Shown: piece after piece, positions 29,009 through 41,700 of the stretch
How the letters are laid out: each line of letters starts with the position of its first letter
How positions within the stretch are numbered: the stretch's first letter is position 1
Assembly (NCBI GenBank): GCA_964036045.1
Contig: OZ038382.1
Location: 138,582,961-138,646,960, forward strand
DNA: 64,000 bases
Source of the DNA: Eutreptiella sp. 'Long Island Sound 2002'
Lineage: Eukaryota > Euglenozoa > Euglenophyceae > Eutreptiales > Eutreptiaceae
Reading direction: 5' to 3'
The notes under the pieces: generated by a model
The model's database searches: none
The model's input: only the letters and a program-made list of their open reading frames with translations
What the model was told of the DNA's origin: nothing
Position numbers and translations under genes: made by a program

Positions 29009-29917
29009 GACTTCATGCGCCAGGAAACAGGGATCGCCACCCGGGCGCAGGAGATGCACGTGGCCGCGGCGCTCCGGGACAAGGGGTACAGCCCCTTCTT
29101 CAGCAGCCGGCTGGCGGAGGCGTGAGCCACCTCCACCTCGAGGGGGGGGGGGCTCCTCACCGCGGTCAGCAGCAAGTACGTGGCGAAGCATGAGGTGCTC
29201 AGCTTCACAGAAATTGTCCCCTGGAAGGCCGCGGCCCTCGAGATCCGCACAGACGGGGGAGGCCTCACCCTCATCAACGTCCACGGGCCGCAAGCAGGCT
29301 GCTCCCCGTGGGCGGGACGGGCGGCGTTCTGGGCCGACATAAAGATGTATGCCACGGCACGCAGCCTCGGCGGGAGACACCCGGTGATCATCGCGGGTGA
29401 CACCAACATCTACATGGATGCCACCTCCAACCCGGCCACGGAGCACTTCCGCGCGGGCTGGGAGGCCTGCAGTTTCCGGAGGGCCACGGCAGGCGGCGAG
29501 GAGGACATGACCCCCACGCTCCACCCGTCCCGGCACAGGGTGGACACCTTCCTGGTCAACGAGCCCCTCCTGCCGTGGTCCCTGCGGGAAAGCGTCCGGG
29601 CTCACGGCATGGCACACCCCCAGGTGATCAGCTCGGACCACCGCCCGGTCCGCCTGGCCTTGCCGGGCCTCCTCAACGCAGCGGGGTGCGCGGCGATGCC
29701 CACTCCCTACAGCCACACGGAGGGCTGCCTCCTCCTGTACGACGCCGAGGCCGCACCCGTCCAACACTGCCTGTGGGTGGCGGTCACCGCCGCGCAGGAT
29801 GAACCCTCCCTGACGCCCTGGCTGGGTCCCGCAGAGCAGCACGCATACGGGTCCATGCCCGCGGCCGCGGTGGACAAGGTGTTTTCGAACACCTCGACGC
29901 GGCGCATGACGCCCTAG
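29009..29917 (+). pseudogene. LINE B endonuclease (5'-truncated)
   Basis: The frame from 29,009 opens DFMRQETGIATRAQ, has an in-frame TGA at 29,123-29,125, then continues with APE-endonuclease motifs: LTLINVHGPQAG, VIIAGDTNIYMD (Asp/Asn), HRVDTFLVNE and SSDHRPVRLAL (terminal Asp-His). The N-terminal catalytic strand is missing, so the copy is cut at the C-rich tract. Near 29,880 a run TTTT shifts the frame by one base. Removing the extra T would connect the reading to the following segment. It is a decayed element, or homopolymer errors contribute. Confidence 0.8.
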
Positions 29918-31089
29918 CGCGTGTGGTGGGATGCCGGCAGCCGTCCCCGGCGGGGACGGACCCGGCGGAGGGGGACCCCCCAGAGAGCGGAAAGCGGCTC
30001 CAGGTGGCGGTCCTCGGCTATGACACCCTGGCAGCGTGCGCGCCGGCGGCGTACCAGGCGGACGCGGCACGGCATGGCATCCGGTCCGAGGCGGCGCTCC
30101 GGCTCGCGGAGGAGCTGCGGTGTGTGTCGCCCGGGTTCTGCCCGACCACACAGGGCCAACTACAGGAGGAGCTGGAGAGGCAAGCAGCCGCCCTCGAAGA
30201 GTACATCCGCCAACTCCGCGCACTCCTGGCGGCAGACCGCAACCGCGCCATCAAGGACTTCGGGCGCCGCCACGCCCCCGACATCGCCCAGCGGTGGAAA
30301 GCCGTGCGGGGAGCCATAGATGTAGAGGCCCCGGGCCTGTAAGGCCTCTGGAACGTGCGGGTCCCCAACACCCAAACGCTCCTCACGGAGGCCCACGACG
30401 TGATGCTCGCAAGTCGCGCCTTCCGGCGGAAACTGTATGACAAACGCCCGGTGGACCTCCCAGGCTTCCAGGCGGTCCTCGGCCGCCATGTCCCCCGGGT
30501 CCCTGACGGGGCCTGGACACAGGTCCAGCAGTACTCCATGCAGGACCTGCAGTCCGCCCTGGACAAGGCCGATGGCAAGGCCCCAGGTCCCAACCACGTG
30601 GAGGCCCGTTTCATCAAGGCCCTCCTGACACCCGTCCAGTGGCTCGTGGTCCACTCCTACCGGGCCATCCTCCGCGGCGCCCCGCCACCGATGCACTGGA
30701 GGGCCACGCACATCTGGCTCAGCCCCAAGGTACCCGGCTCCACCAGACTGGACGACTACAGGCCCAACGCCCTGGGCCAGCTGGACATGAAGCTGCTCAC
30801 GGGCCCCCTCACCCAGCGCATCAGGGAAGTGCTCACACGGCACGGAGTGGTCAGCGACTGGCAGCAAGGGGCCCTCCCTGGCTCCAACACAGGCCCCCCA
30901 CTGTTCATGGCGCAGCGGCAGCTCCAACGGGGAAGGCCCAACTACATTTTCTCCTTTGACGCCCGCAAGGTATTGGACACCGCCCCGCACAGCGCCCTCC
31001 ACCTCATTCTGCGCCACCTCTCTGTGCCGCCGGAGGTCATCGACCTCCTGCTCTTCCTCCACACGTGCGCCAGGCTGCGCATCGTCTGA
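29918..31089 (+). pseudogene. LINE B linker and RT N-terminal part
   Basis: This frame holds a helical Glu/Gln-rich linker (QLQEELERQAAALEEYIRQL), a TAA at 30,340-30,342, and then the RT fingers: DKADGKAPGPNHVEARFIKA, LDDYRPNALGQLDMKLL, and FSFDARKVLDTAPHSAL (first catalytic Asp position). It stops at TGA 31,087-31,089, but the same frame continues into the palm domain. Confidence 0.8.
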
Positions 31090-32196
31090 GCACACGGGCT
31101 AACGCAGCCCATCCACATGCTGTGCGGCGTCCGGCAGGGCAACCCCAAAAGTCCCCTGCTGTACGCGCTCCTCCTGGAGCCCCTGCTCAGGGCGCAGGGG
31201 CACCGCCTGCGCCTGCCAGGAGGGGCGGAGCAGGGCCTCATCCAGGCCTACATCGACGACCTGCTGGTAGTGGCCCACACGCTGCAGCATTTCGTCGAGG
31301 GCGTGGAGGCGGTGGCCGCGTACCTGGGGATGATGGGCATGGAGCTTCACCCCCGCAAGTGCGCCATGGCCACCACAGAGGGGGTCCCGGGCCTGCAGCT
31401 GCGCCTCTGTCCCAACCTAGAAAATGCATGGCACTGCGTACCAGCAGCGGACTCCGTCCCCTACCTGGGACTCCAGCTGCAGCCGGACGGGGAGTTCTTC
31501 CTGCAGCGCAAGCACTGGCTGCGCCTGGCGGCGTTGCACCACTGGTGCCTCAACACCCTCGCGCCACCGAAAGTGGTGCAGGACGTCATAATGGCGATCT
31601 TCGGGGGGGTGACACAGTACGTCGCCCCTTTCATCGCCGACGACTCCGACACCGCGCGCCACCTGGACCACATCACGGTCCAGGTCGCGAAGGACCGGGC
31701 GCGGTACGCCTTCGACGCCTCGCGGGACAGCCTGCAGGATGGCCGGACCCTGGGGCTCACACGGGTACCAACGCGGTGCCAGCAGGCAGCGTTGGCCCTC
31801 GTGGGTACACTGGTCCACCACCGCTCAACCTCCGTGCGCGCCGAGGTCATCAAGATGTTCTGGGAAATAGCCGGCGCGCACGGAATATGCCCCGAGGTGC
31901 ACTACCCCGTCTCGGAGTTCGCAACTCTAGCGGGACGTGACTCGGTCCACCGCATGCCCCGGGCCCTGGCCGCCCTGAGAGTGGGGCTCTACAACCCCAT
32001 CGCGTGCCCCAGGGCGGCCAAAGTCCAACTACAGTCCCAACCGGGCAACATCGTCACGCTGCGCACCGTCAAGCTGCGTAACCGCGACACGTGCCACCTG
32101 ACGGTGCCGCACACGACGCCGTGGTATGGGCACCACGGGCCACACCACCCCTTCCCCGACAACGACAACCCGTGGCCGACGCCTTGCAAACATTAA
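31090..32196 (+). pseudogene. LINE B RT palm and C-terminal part
   Basis: In frame with the preceding segment: HMLCGVRQGNPKSPLLYALL is the RT motif before the catalytic pair, and QAYIDDLLVVAHT (31,249-31,260) is the catalytic YIDD. A thumb-like region follows. Neither RNase H nor a second endonuclease is seen before the stop at 32,196. The copy therefore lacks an RNase H, unlike LINEs A, C and D. Confidence 0.85.
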
Positions 32197-32199
32197 AAC

Positions 32200-32800
32200 A
32201 CGCTTACTCTTGGGCGTCGCAAAAAACAAAGAGTCCACAAACCGTGCCTCCCGCCCCCTAACACGCCGTATAGGTAAAGACAACCGCATCACGAGCGGCG
32301 CGTAAACACCGAAGAAATGGATAACTAACACGCCACACCCTCCGAATTGCACGCTTCCTCTTCCTTTGTCCTTCTCTATGTACCTCCCCACCCACCTTTG
32401 AGCCCATTAAGACACGCTTACTCTTGGGCGTCGCAAAAAACAAAGAGTCCAAGACATGAAGAATAAGTAGCATAGCATGAATGCATTAAACGAACACGCC
32501 TACTCTTGGGCGTCGCGAAATACAAAGAGTCCGCAAACCAACGGTTAAGTAGCATATGCCGCCATGCAAGCATTAAGACACGCTTACTCTTGGGCGACGC
32601 AAAAAACAAAGAGTCCAAGACATGAAGAATAAGTGGCATAGCATGAATGCCTTAAACAAACACGCCTACTCTTGGGCGTCGCAAAATGCAAAGAGTCCGC
32701 AAACCAACGCGTAAATAACATACACCGCCATGCATGCATTAAGACACGCTTACTCTTGGGCGTCGCCAAAATCAAAGAGTCCAAAACGGGAAGAATAAAT
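32200..32800. repeat. Hairpin-bearing tandem repeats after LINE B
   Basis: Six copies of CGCTTACTCTTGGGCGTCGC with AAAAAACAAAGAGTCC begin at 32,201, 32,415, 32,497, 32,581, 32,663 and 32,747. Spacing is 82/84 bp in the last five, a 166-bp dimer. Each contains the inverted pair ACTCTT/AAGAGT around a GGCGTCGC loop. They could form the 3' tail of LINE B. Open frames here are repeat artefacts. Confidence 0.85.
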
Positions 32801-32929
32801 CAGACGCCATAGGGAGCATGTGTAAAGAAAAATGTTTCCGCAAAAACGAAGAGTCCGCGACGACGCGGCCACGGTATGGCACACGCAAGCACGCAGCCAC
32901 ACCCACACCGCACACACCACGCAACACAC

Positions 32930-34890
32930 CGAGCACGCGCACCGGTGAACAGGGGCCGGGAGGCCCAGGACACCGCACACGCAACACCGCACACCGGACA
33001 CCACACACACACCGCAACACACCGCGACACCGGAGACGGCGAACCAAGTGTCCCAGGACACCACACGCACAACACAACACGCACCACACGAGCGCAAAAG
33101 GGCCAAACGGCACACGCAACACCACGCACAGGGCGTGCGCACCGGGGAACAGGAGCCGGGAGGCCCAGGACACCGTACACACAACACCAGACACAGAGCG
33201 TGCACACCGGTGAACACGAGCCAAAAGGCCCAGGACACCGCACACGCACCACCACACACAGAGCGTGCACACCGGTGAACGGGAGCCGGGAGGCCCCGGA
33301 CGCCGTACACGCACCACCACACAGAAAGCGTGCACACCGGTGAACAGGAGCCGGGAGGCCCAGGACACCGCACACACACACAGAGCGTGCACACCGGTGA
33401 ACAGGAGCCGGGAGGCCCAGGACACCGTACACGCAACACCACACGCAGGGCGTGCGCACCGGTGAACAGGAGCCGGGAGGCCCAGGACATCGTACACACA
33501 GCACCACACGCAGAGCGTGCACACCGGTGAACAGGAGCCGGGAGGCCCAGGACACCGTACACGCAACACCACACGCAGAGCGTGCACACAGGTGAACAGG
33601 AGCCGGGAGGCCCAGGACACCGTACACACAGAGCGTTCACACCGGTGAACAGGAGCCGGGAGGCCCAGGACGCCGTACACGCAACACCACACACAGAGCG
33701 TACACACCGGTGAACAGGAGCCGGGAGGCCCAGGACACCGTACGCACAACACCACACGCAGGGCGTGCGCACCGGTGAACAGGAGCCCGGGAGCCCAGGA
33801 CACCGTACACGCAACACCACACACAGGGCGTGCACACCGGTGAACAGGAGCCGGGAGGCCCAAGAGACTGTACACGCGACACCACACACAGAGCGTGCAC
33901 ACCGGTGAACAGGAGCCAGGAGGCCCAGGACGCCGTACACGCAACACCACACGCAGAGCGTGCGCACCGGTGAACAGGAGCCGGGAGGCCCAGGACGCCG
34001 TACACACAACACCACACGCAGGGCGTGCGCACCGGTGAACAGGAGCCGGGGAGCCCAGGACACCGTACACGCAACGCCACACGCAGAGCGTGCGCACCGG
34101 TGAACAGGAGCCGGGAGGCCCAGGACACCGTACACACAACCCCACACACAGAACGTGCACACCGGTGAACAGGAGCCGGGAGGCCCAGGACGCCGTACAC
34201 GCGACACCACACACAGGGCGTGCACACCGGTGAACAGGAGCCGGGAGGCCCAGGACGCCGTACACGCGACACCACACGCAGGGCGTGTACACCGGTGAAC
34301 AGGAGCCGGGAGGCCCAGGACGCCGTACACACGACACCACACGCAGGGCGTGCGCACCGGTGAACAGGAGCCGGGGAGCCCAGGACACCGTACACGCAAC
34401 ACCACACACAGGGCGTGCACACCGGTGAACAGGAGCCGGGAGGCCCAGGACGCCGTACACGCAACGCCACACGCGGAGCGTGCACACCGGTGAACAGGAG
34501 CCGGGAGGCCCAAGACGTCGTACACGCAACGCCACACGCAGAGCGTGCGCACCAGTGAACAGGAGCCGGGAGGCCCAGGACACCGTACACGCAACACCAC
34601 GCACAGAGCGTGCACACCGGTGAACAGGAGCCGGGAGGCCCAGGACACCGTATACGCAACACCACACACAGAACGTGCACACCGGTGAACAGGAGCCGGG
34701 AGGCCCAGGACGCCGTACAAGCGACACCACACGCAGGGCGTGCACACCGGTGAACAGGAGCCGGGAGGCCCAGGACGCCGTACACGCGACACCACACGCA
34801 GGGCGTGCACACCGGTGAACAGGAGCCGGGGGGCCCAGGACACCGTACACACGACACCACACACGGAGCGTGCACACCGGTGGACAGGAG
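32930..34890. repeat. 65-bp minisatellite, about 30 copies
   Basis: The unit contains CACCGGTGAACAGGAGCCGG, then AGGCCCAGGACACCGTACAC and CAACACCACACACAGAGC. Spacing is 65 bases where measured (33,451, 33,516, 33,581). The period is not a multiple of three and the unit has no minus-strand stop in any frame. That is why long minus-strand open frames of up to 865 codons appear without being genes. Confidence 0.93.
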
Positions 34891-35395
34891 CCCAGCGGCG
34901 CAGCACACCACACGAGCAACCCGCCCCCAAAACGAACCCAGCCCACGCCGCCCTGCAGGAAAGAAACACCATGTCAGACCGCCAAGACCAACCGACCGGC
35001 CAAGGCCAACCCAGCGGGTACGAAGAGGGTGGGCAGGCAGGGCAGGCCGGCGAAGAGGGACAGAGGGACAAGGCGGGGAAAACGAGAGGAAGGGTCCGAA
35101 CCCCCCCCCCCCCCCAACGTGCACACACCCCACTGCCGCGCGCCAGGCCACAGCCGGGCACCAACAGGGCCCGCCATGGAGCCAAACGGGCCCGCCAGAG
35201 AGAGGGTGTGTCCCCGCGCCTGCGCAGCAGCACGCCCGGGCAAGGAGCGCGCGCCACACACAGGCCAAGTAGGGCACACACGCAGCACCGCACGCCAGCA
35301 CGCACCACGGCACAAAAAGACGACACCACCACGGCAAACACCCACACCCGACGACGAACGAGCCGCCAAGAACAAGTCCAAGCCCCGCAGTCCCC
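34891..35395. other. No gene recognised
   Basis: GC-rich, C-biased spacer between the two minisatellites, with a poly-C run near 35,101. Confidence 0.4.
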
Positions 35396-35775
35396 ACAGC
35401 GCGACAGCCGCCGTCCGGATGGACGTGTGTGCGCCCGGCAGTGAACCCAGCCCCTGCCGGCTACGAACCAGCCGCCGTCCGGATGGACGTGTGTGCGCCC
35501 GGCAGTGAACCCAGCCCCTGCCGGCTACGAAACAGCCGCCGTCCGGATGGACGTGTGTGCGCCCGGCGGTGAACCCACCCCCTGCCGGCTACGAAACAGC
35601 CGCCGTCCGGACGGACGTGTGTGCGCCCGGCAGTGAACCCAGCCCCTGCCGGCTACGAAACAGCCGCCGTCCGGAGGGACGTGTGTGCGCCCGGCAGTGA
35701 ACCCAGCCCCTGCCGGCTACGGAGCAGCCGCCGTCCGGAGGGACGCGTGAGCACCCGGCGCCACCTGCCGGACGG
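35396..35775. repeat. 64-bp tandem repeat, six copies
   Basis: GCCGCCGTCCGG recurs at 35,407, 35,471, 35,535, 35,599, 35,663 and 35,727, exactly 64 bases apart. Confidence 0.93.
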
Positions 35776-38294
35776 GCTACCGGACCACCGGGCCCGCGCC
35801 ACCCGGAGGGGTGAGTGCTCAGTTATCGCAAACCACACGCCCAATGGTACCACACCCAACACCACCCGCAAGGACACACCATCACCACCACCAAGCACGC
35901 CCACCCGCCACCACACACCCAGGGCCCGTCATCAGGGCCACCCGCCGACACCACAACCACCAAGCAGTCCAGCCACAACCACCACCACCACCCGCCACCG
36001 GCCGCCCACAACATCACCAACAACACCCTCCCCCCCGGCAGCACTGGCGACGCCGACGCCAAGCACACCACCATCCGCCCCGCACCACACCTGCCACACC
36101 CCCACACTTCACACCACCCACACCGGAAACCGCCAACACCACCATCCCACCCTTACCACCTGCAGCACCGTCACCATCGACGTCGCCAGCGGCACCACCA
36201 TCACGCCCAACTGCACCGCGCGAACGACACGCCCACAACCAGCACCCAACCCCAAACACCCACACCGACACCACCCACGCCGACCAGACCCCACAACACC
36301 CACGCAACGCACACACCGGCCACGCTCCACCAGACAACACAAACCACCACACGCACGGCAACAGCGCACCCAACGCCCGCAGACCCCCCGCAGCCCGCGC
36401 CACGTACACACCAACACGCACACCCGCACCCGGCCACGCCCACCAAGCGCCCGGCGCACCGACCACCACACGCACAGGCAACCGCCCAACGCCGGCACCG
36501 ACTCCGCGGGCAGACAGGCAGACAAGCCACCCCGTCGGCATCACCAACAGCACCATCGCCCAAGCCACCACCTGCGGCACCAACGCCACCATCGCCCGTT
36601 GCACCAACGGCAAACCCCCCTCCGGCCCCCCACCACCCGTGCCCAACGCGTCACCTACGGCACACACCGGCCTCACCGTAACCCAGTGCATCGCCTACGT
36701 CACCCTCGCCATCGGCACCACCGACGACACCACCGCCCACAGCACCCCCGGCAACATCCTACGTAGGGACAGTACCAGCGGCGCCACCAGCCTGCACACC
36801 ACCTGCAGCACCCACATCAACATCGCCACCACCCATGACATCACCCACAGCGCCCTCACCATCGACGTCACCGGCAGCACCCTCACCGCCGGCACCACCA
36901 GTCGCGCCACCACCCACTGCACCACTTACAGCGACCACTGGAGCCGCAGGCCCCCCCAGCGCCCGCCCCGTCACCTATGACACCAACAACGTCACCAACC
37001 CCGTCGCCGCCCGGCGCGTCACCCGAAGCACCCACGTCAACAACACAGACCCGTTTCGACGCCTACAGCACCCCCCCGTAGGCGTCACCAGCATCACCTC
37101 CACCCATTGCATCGCCCACGGTGCCCCAGCCCAACCCACTGCGCCTTCGGCGCACACATACCCGACACCCACACAAACCAACCACGCCCACACTGCCCAC
37201 CACCCCATCAGCCCACGCCACCAACACACCCACACGCACGCCCACGCCCGGCCACGCCACCCAGACACTAACCAGGAGCCGCAGCCACCCACGCAAGCGC
37301 CACGCCACCACTGCCGCCAACTACCCGCCGTCAGCCTCCCCCGGACCGGCGCCCTGGGTACCGGGAGCCGACACCGGCAAACACCCACACCCACGCACAG
37401 CACCCCAGCCACCCCCCCCCCAAAAAAAAAACAAAGCCAAACAAGCCAGCGAAAAGAGAGGAGTAAGGGACAGGCAGAGGAAGGGGCCACGGGGGGAGCA
37501 GAGGGCAAACACGCAAGCCCACACACGCGCCCCCCCCCCCCCAGCCAACCCGACCCCGCATGTGCCGCACCCTCCCAGGAACCGCAAAGCCCAAGACCAC
37601 CCCCCAGGCACCACCACAACAGACCACCATGAGGAGCCGAGGACGACACACGACACACCGCCGCTAAACACACGGTCGACACCGACACAAGCCCCACCCC
37701 CACAACCCGCCGCACCCACCGCTGCGGCGCCCCAACACACAATGGTGCCCCCATGGATGCGGTACACCCCGAAAACCCCCTTCAGCCAGCCGACCAGAGG
37801 CCACCACGGGACGCACCAAGGGGACGCCGCGGAATACCCAGCCACAGTGCGGCCCCGACACCCGCTACCCGCCGGCATCCTACCACGGGCCCACCTCACA
37901 CCCGAGCAAATAGCCCCCCCCCCACCGTGGAAACGATACACCCCAGCCACACACCGCCACTCACCACCCGCGGGCACCGCACCGGGGCCACAACACGCCC
38001 AAGCAGCCGCGACCCACCGACCCGCGGACCCCGCAAACGCAATACCCCACGTCACCGGGCCCACCCGACGGCGGGCCGACACCCCCAAGCACCACACGAC
38101 CACACCCCCCTGGTTGCGACACTCCAGTCCCGCACACCCCGCCCCAGGGGACCCCAGGCCCTACGCCACACCGACCCCGCACAGGCCACGTACTGAAACA
38201 CACCAAGAGAACGATCAAGAGACCACGCGGGGCTGCCCCACACCGCCAGAGGACAAACCACAGGCGACAGCCCACCCCACCAGACCTGGACACG
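35776..38294 (+). other. CA/CC-rich low-complexity region upstream of LINE C
   Basis: The plus strand is almost free of G over long spans (ACCACC, CACCACACC). All three plus frames stay open for hundreds of codons and encode Pro/Thr/His-rich sequence. I cannot pick a coding frame. It may be the 5' untranslated region or a disordered N-terminus of LINE C. Confidence 0.5.
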
Positions 38295-38705
38295 GTGCCC
38301 CCCCCCCCCCAACGGGAAAGCCACCACACAGCACAACACCACCATACCGCACCGCACCCCCCTCCCCCACCCGGGGGCACGGGACACCACAGCCCACCAA
38401 CACAGGAACGAAGCCACGCCCCGCCGACTCCGCACCCCACCCCACCGGCACCACCCCTGGAAACCCCGCACACCTCGCGCCAGCTCAACACCCACCACCG
38501 GCCACAACCCGAACCGCACACAGGGGCAACACCACCGGCCAGGACAGCCACCAGGGTGCAGCCACACACCACAGCCGCGCCAAACAGCGCGCCTCCCCCG
38601 GCGCACGACCCCGCACCGGCCGCCGCACGTGCCCCGAACACCAGCATCACACGCCCACCGTGCCATGAAGCAGCACCCCAGCACGTGAACACGCACGATG
38701 ACCCC

Positions 38706-41700
38706 ATGGCCCTGGACATCGACAGCCTGCTAGAACTGGAACTCCAACACACGGAGGACACGGAGCATCATATGGACCTCACCCCGCCGGAGCTCGAGCC
38801 CACAGCAAGCAGCCCCGCGGACCCAAACCCGCAAAATGCCCCCCCGCGCCCCCCCCCCCGCGAGAGGGCGCCCTGGACGCACCTGTCCAACGCCCTGCGG
38901 CGCCACCACCCCACCCACGAAGCCAGCAACGGGCCCGCCGAGTACCGGGCGTCACTCGAGCGCGACCTGCCGGACGTCACGGGGCCGGGACTCCACGGGT
39001 ACACCACCGCCCCCCCCCCTCCAGGCACCCCCACACAAGAATGGGAGGACAAGTACGCCGTCGACGTCACCGACATGACGGCATACATGGAAAGCGTGGA
39101 GGACCCGGAGCAAGACACCGTCCTCAGCCTCCTCGCCTACCACAGCTGGAGATGGGGCCACCAGGTCACCCTCCACCGACCGCAGGAGGGGCCCCACCAG
39201 TGGTCCCCAGAGCAAACGGCAAAGTGGGACATCGTCCTCCAACTCGCCCCCGAGGGCTTCTACACCCTCACGAACAGCGGATTACCCGACGCCGCACCCA
39301 ATGCACAGGCGCTGCCGCTGGCCCAGCCCCAGGAGGACGACGCAGACGCACCCCCACCGGAGGAATGTAATTGGGACCCCCCCACAGCCACCACCGAACG
39401 CATGCCGCACCGGCTCACCAAACGTCACCTCCCCCACGACTACCATGCCACCAACGACTCGCGGGGACGCCACACACTGCCCCTGCAGTGGGCATCACCC
39501 GAAGGCACCTTCACGTGGGGGGAAATCCTCCCCGGCGCCGTGGCGCTCACGTACCTGTGGCTCCGGGACGCGGAGACGCACGCGCAGCGCCCCGGCACAC
39601 ACCTCCTCCTCACCCTGGAGGGAGAGGCCGCCGTCGAAAACGTCCACACAGCGGAAGGAGAGGACTACGTGACGGCGAACGCAGACACCGCAGTATGGCT
39701 ACACGCTCACGAGCACACCACACCCCCCACCGTAGTACCGGGGTCACACCCCTGGCACGTGGTCATCGTGCGACTGCCCACAGGAGCAGACACAGGAAGC
39801 GCCCAACAGGGATGGGCGGACAGGTGGGCACACGTGTGCGCCTCCCTGCACGAAGGGCTGCACAGACCCTCCCTCACTAGTCACACCCTCGAGCCGGCCC
39901 CCACCACGGCCGAATCCCACACCGGGGCGGCCCCCCCCACCGGAGTCTGGGCCTACACGCGCACCCTCCACCACGAGGCAGCGGAAGCCCTCAAGACCGC
40001 CATCTCCAACCACCAGGGCCTCGTACACACCCCCCACGATAACACACAAAAGGGCTACACCCTATGGTGGCACCACCCCGCACCAGAAGGGGGCCTGCAA
40101 CCACCGGCAGACCAGCCTGGCATCGGCCCAGACCTCACGGCGATCGCCCGCGCCGTCGCCGCCATGGCCCAGCAAGTTGGGGCGCCACCCCAATGGGCAC
40201 CGTCCATCATCAAGGAAACGGCGGCACGCCACAACCCAGCTTTCGCACACTTCCGGGGACGCCCCATTCATCCCACCCTACCGGACCTCGACCTCCCCGC
40301 CCACGATGCGTGGGCAGTCCACATCCTCGTGCCCCACGACACCGCGCCCAAAACAGGGGACGCGACGGCACGCATCACCAAACAACTCCCCAATACCGCA
40401 CTCCACTACGACATACCAACGCCCAACGTCATTGTCACCCACAACACGGGTCGCGACCACTACTACCTCCAGGCCACGCATGAGCGCTCCCCCATCACCG
40501 TATACACCTTCACCACCTACCCTGGCCTCCAGCCACCGCAACACCACCCGCGCCCGGCATGGAAGCACCCCCTACACGTCGCCCCGACCCCACGCAAAAG
40601 GCCCACCCACCACGCGCCCCCTCCCGCCGACAGCACCGCCCTCCACACCGCCCGCAGACGGGCCGCGGCACAACACCAAAGCCACCTGCTCCCACGCATT
40701 AACGCTGGACCCGGCACCATCACCGAGGCCACCCACAAAAGCACCTTGAACCTACTGGCTCGCAAGCTACGCCCCAAAATGGCACTGGAGGACACGCTCT
40801 TGATATACTATGGCGAAGGCCGCACGGCACGGGTGGCGGACCTCCGCAACATCATCCCCCGCCACATCCAGCGAGCGGTAGGGCCCTTCACCGTGTACGC
40901 GGTACCACACCCCATAACAGCCCCATGCACCCACTGCAACCCTCGGTGCGCGCTACCATGCGCAGGCGCTCTGCAGCAACCCCTGCCCACCCCTACCTAC
41001 AGGGGGGGCATATACCTCGGCACGGTGCCCGGGGACCCACACCCCTACCTCCTGCCCGCAGCGGACCGCCACCACGCCATACCACTACACCTTGTCGAGC
41101 ACCTGGCGGTGGGACCATCCCCCTTCCAGAAGCGCCCCCCCCACACCCCATCCGACGGACGCCCGCCAGATGAGCCGACACACGCCACACCTGGACCCAA
41201 ACGCGCCATCGCACTCCTCACCCTAAAGGCGGAAGCCGCCATCCCCCGAGACCTGGAGGGGGAAAACCACCTCATGGTGGAAGGGCTGACGGAACACGCC
41301 CTGATCGCAGCCATGTACGCCACGGCGTCCGCATCCCGCCACTGGGAGGACCGCCCCTCCCCACCTCTAGCCCAAGCAGCGCAGGACGCCCCCGACACGG
41401 GCCCCACCGCCGAGGACATCCACCAAATCCTCAACATGCGAGCACCCCCGAAGACCCACCCTGCGTTCCGCCCCATCCAGCTCGTCAGCTGGGACGCCAT
41501 GGACGCCCCCCCGACCACCACGGAGGTCCACATCCTCAAACACCGGGACACCTGGTGGACGGTGGAATGGGACGACCACGGCAAGGTCAGACGGGCAACG
41601 GCACACGCCCCCGACGGCGAAGTCCCGCCCCCACCACGCGGAGGAGACCGCTTGCGACTCGCCGCACGCATCCCCCACGCCCCAGAGGCAGCCTGGGAAG

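Noticed and set aside
32930-34890. CRISPR-like repeat array
   Set aside because: There are no unique spacers; the whole 65-bp unit is repeated with small changes, and the context is eukaryotic retroelements.
32750-35397. Minus-strand open frames of up to 865 codons (Cys/Arg/Pro-rich)
   Set aside because: They are produced by the 65-bp minisatellite, whose unit lacks stops in all minus frames. The repeating peptide changes phase every unit.
35621-37632. Several long Pro/Thr/His ORFs on both strands
   Set aside because: All frames are open because of CA/CC-rich low complexity. No frame shows protein-like variation.
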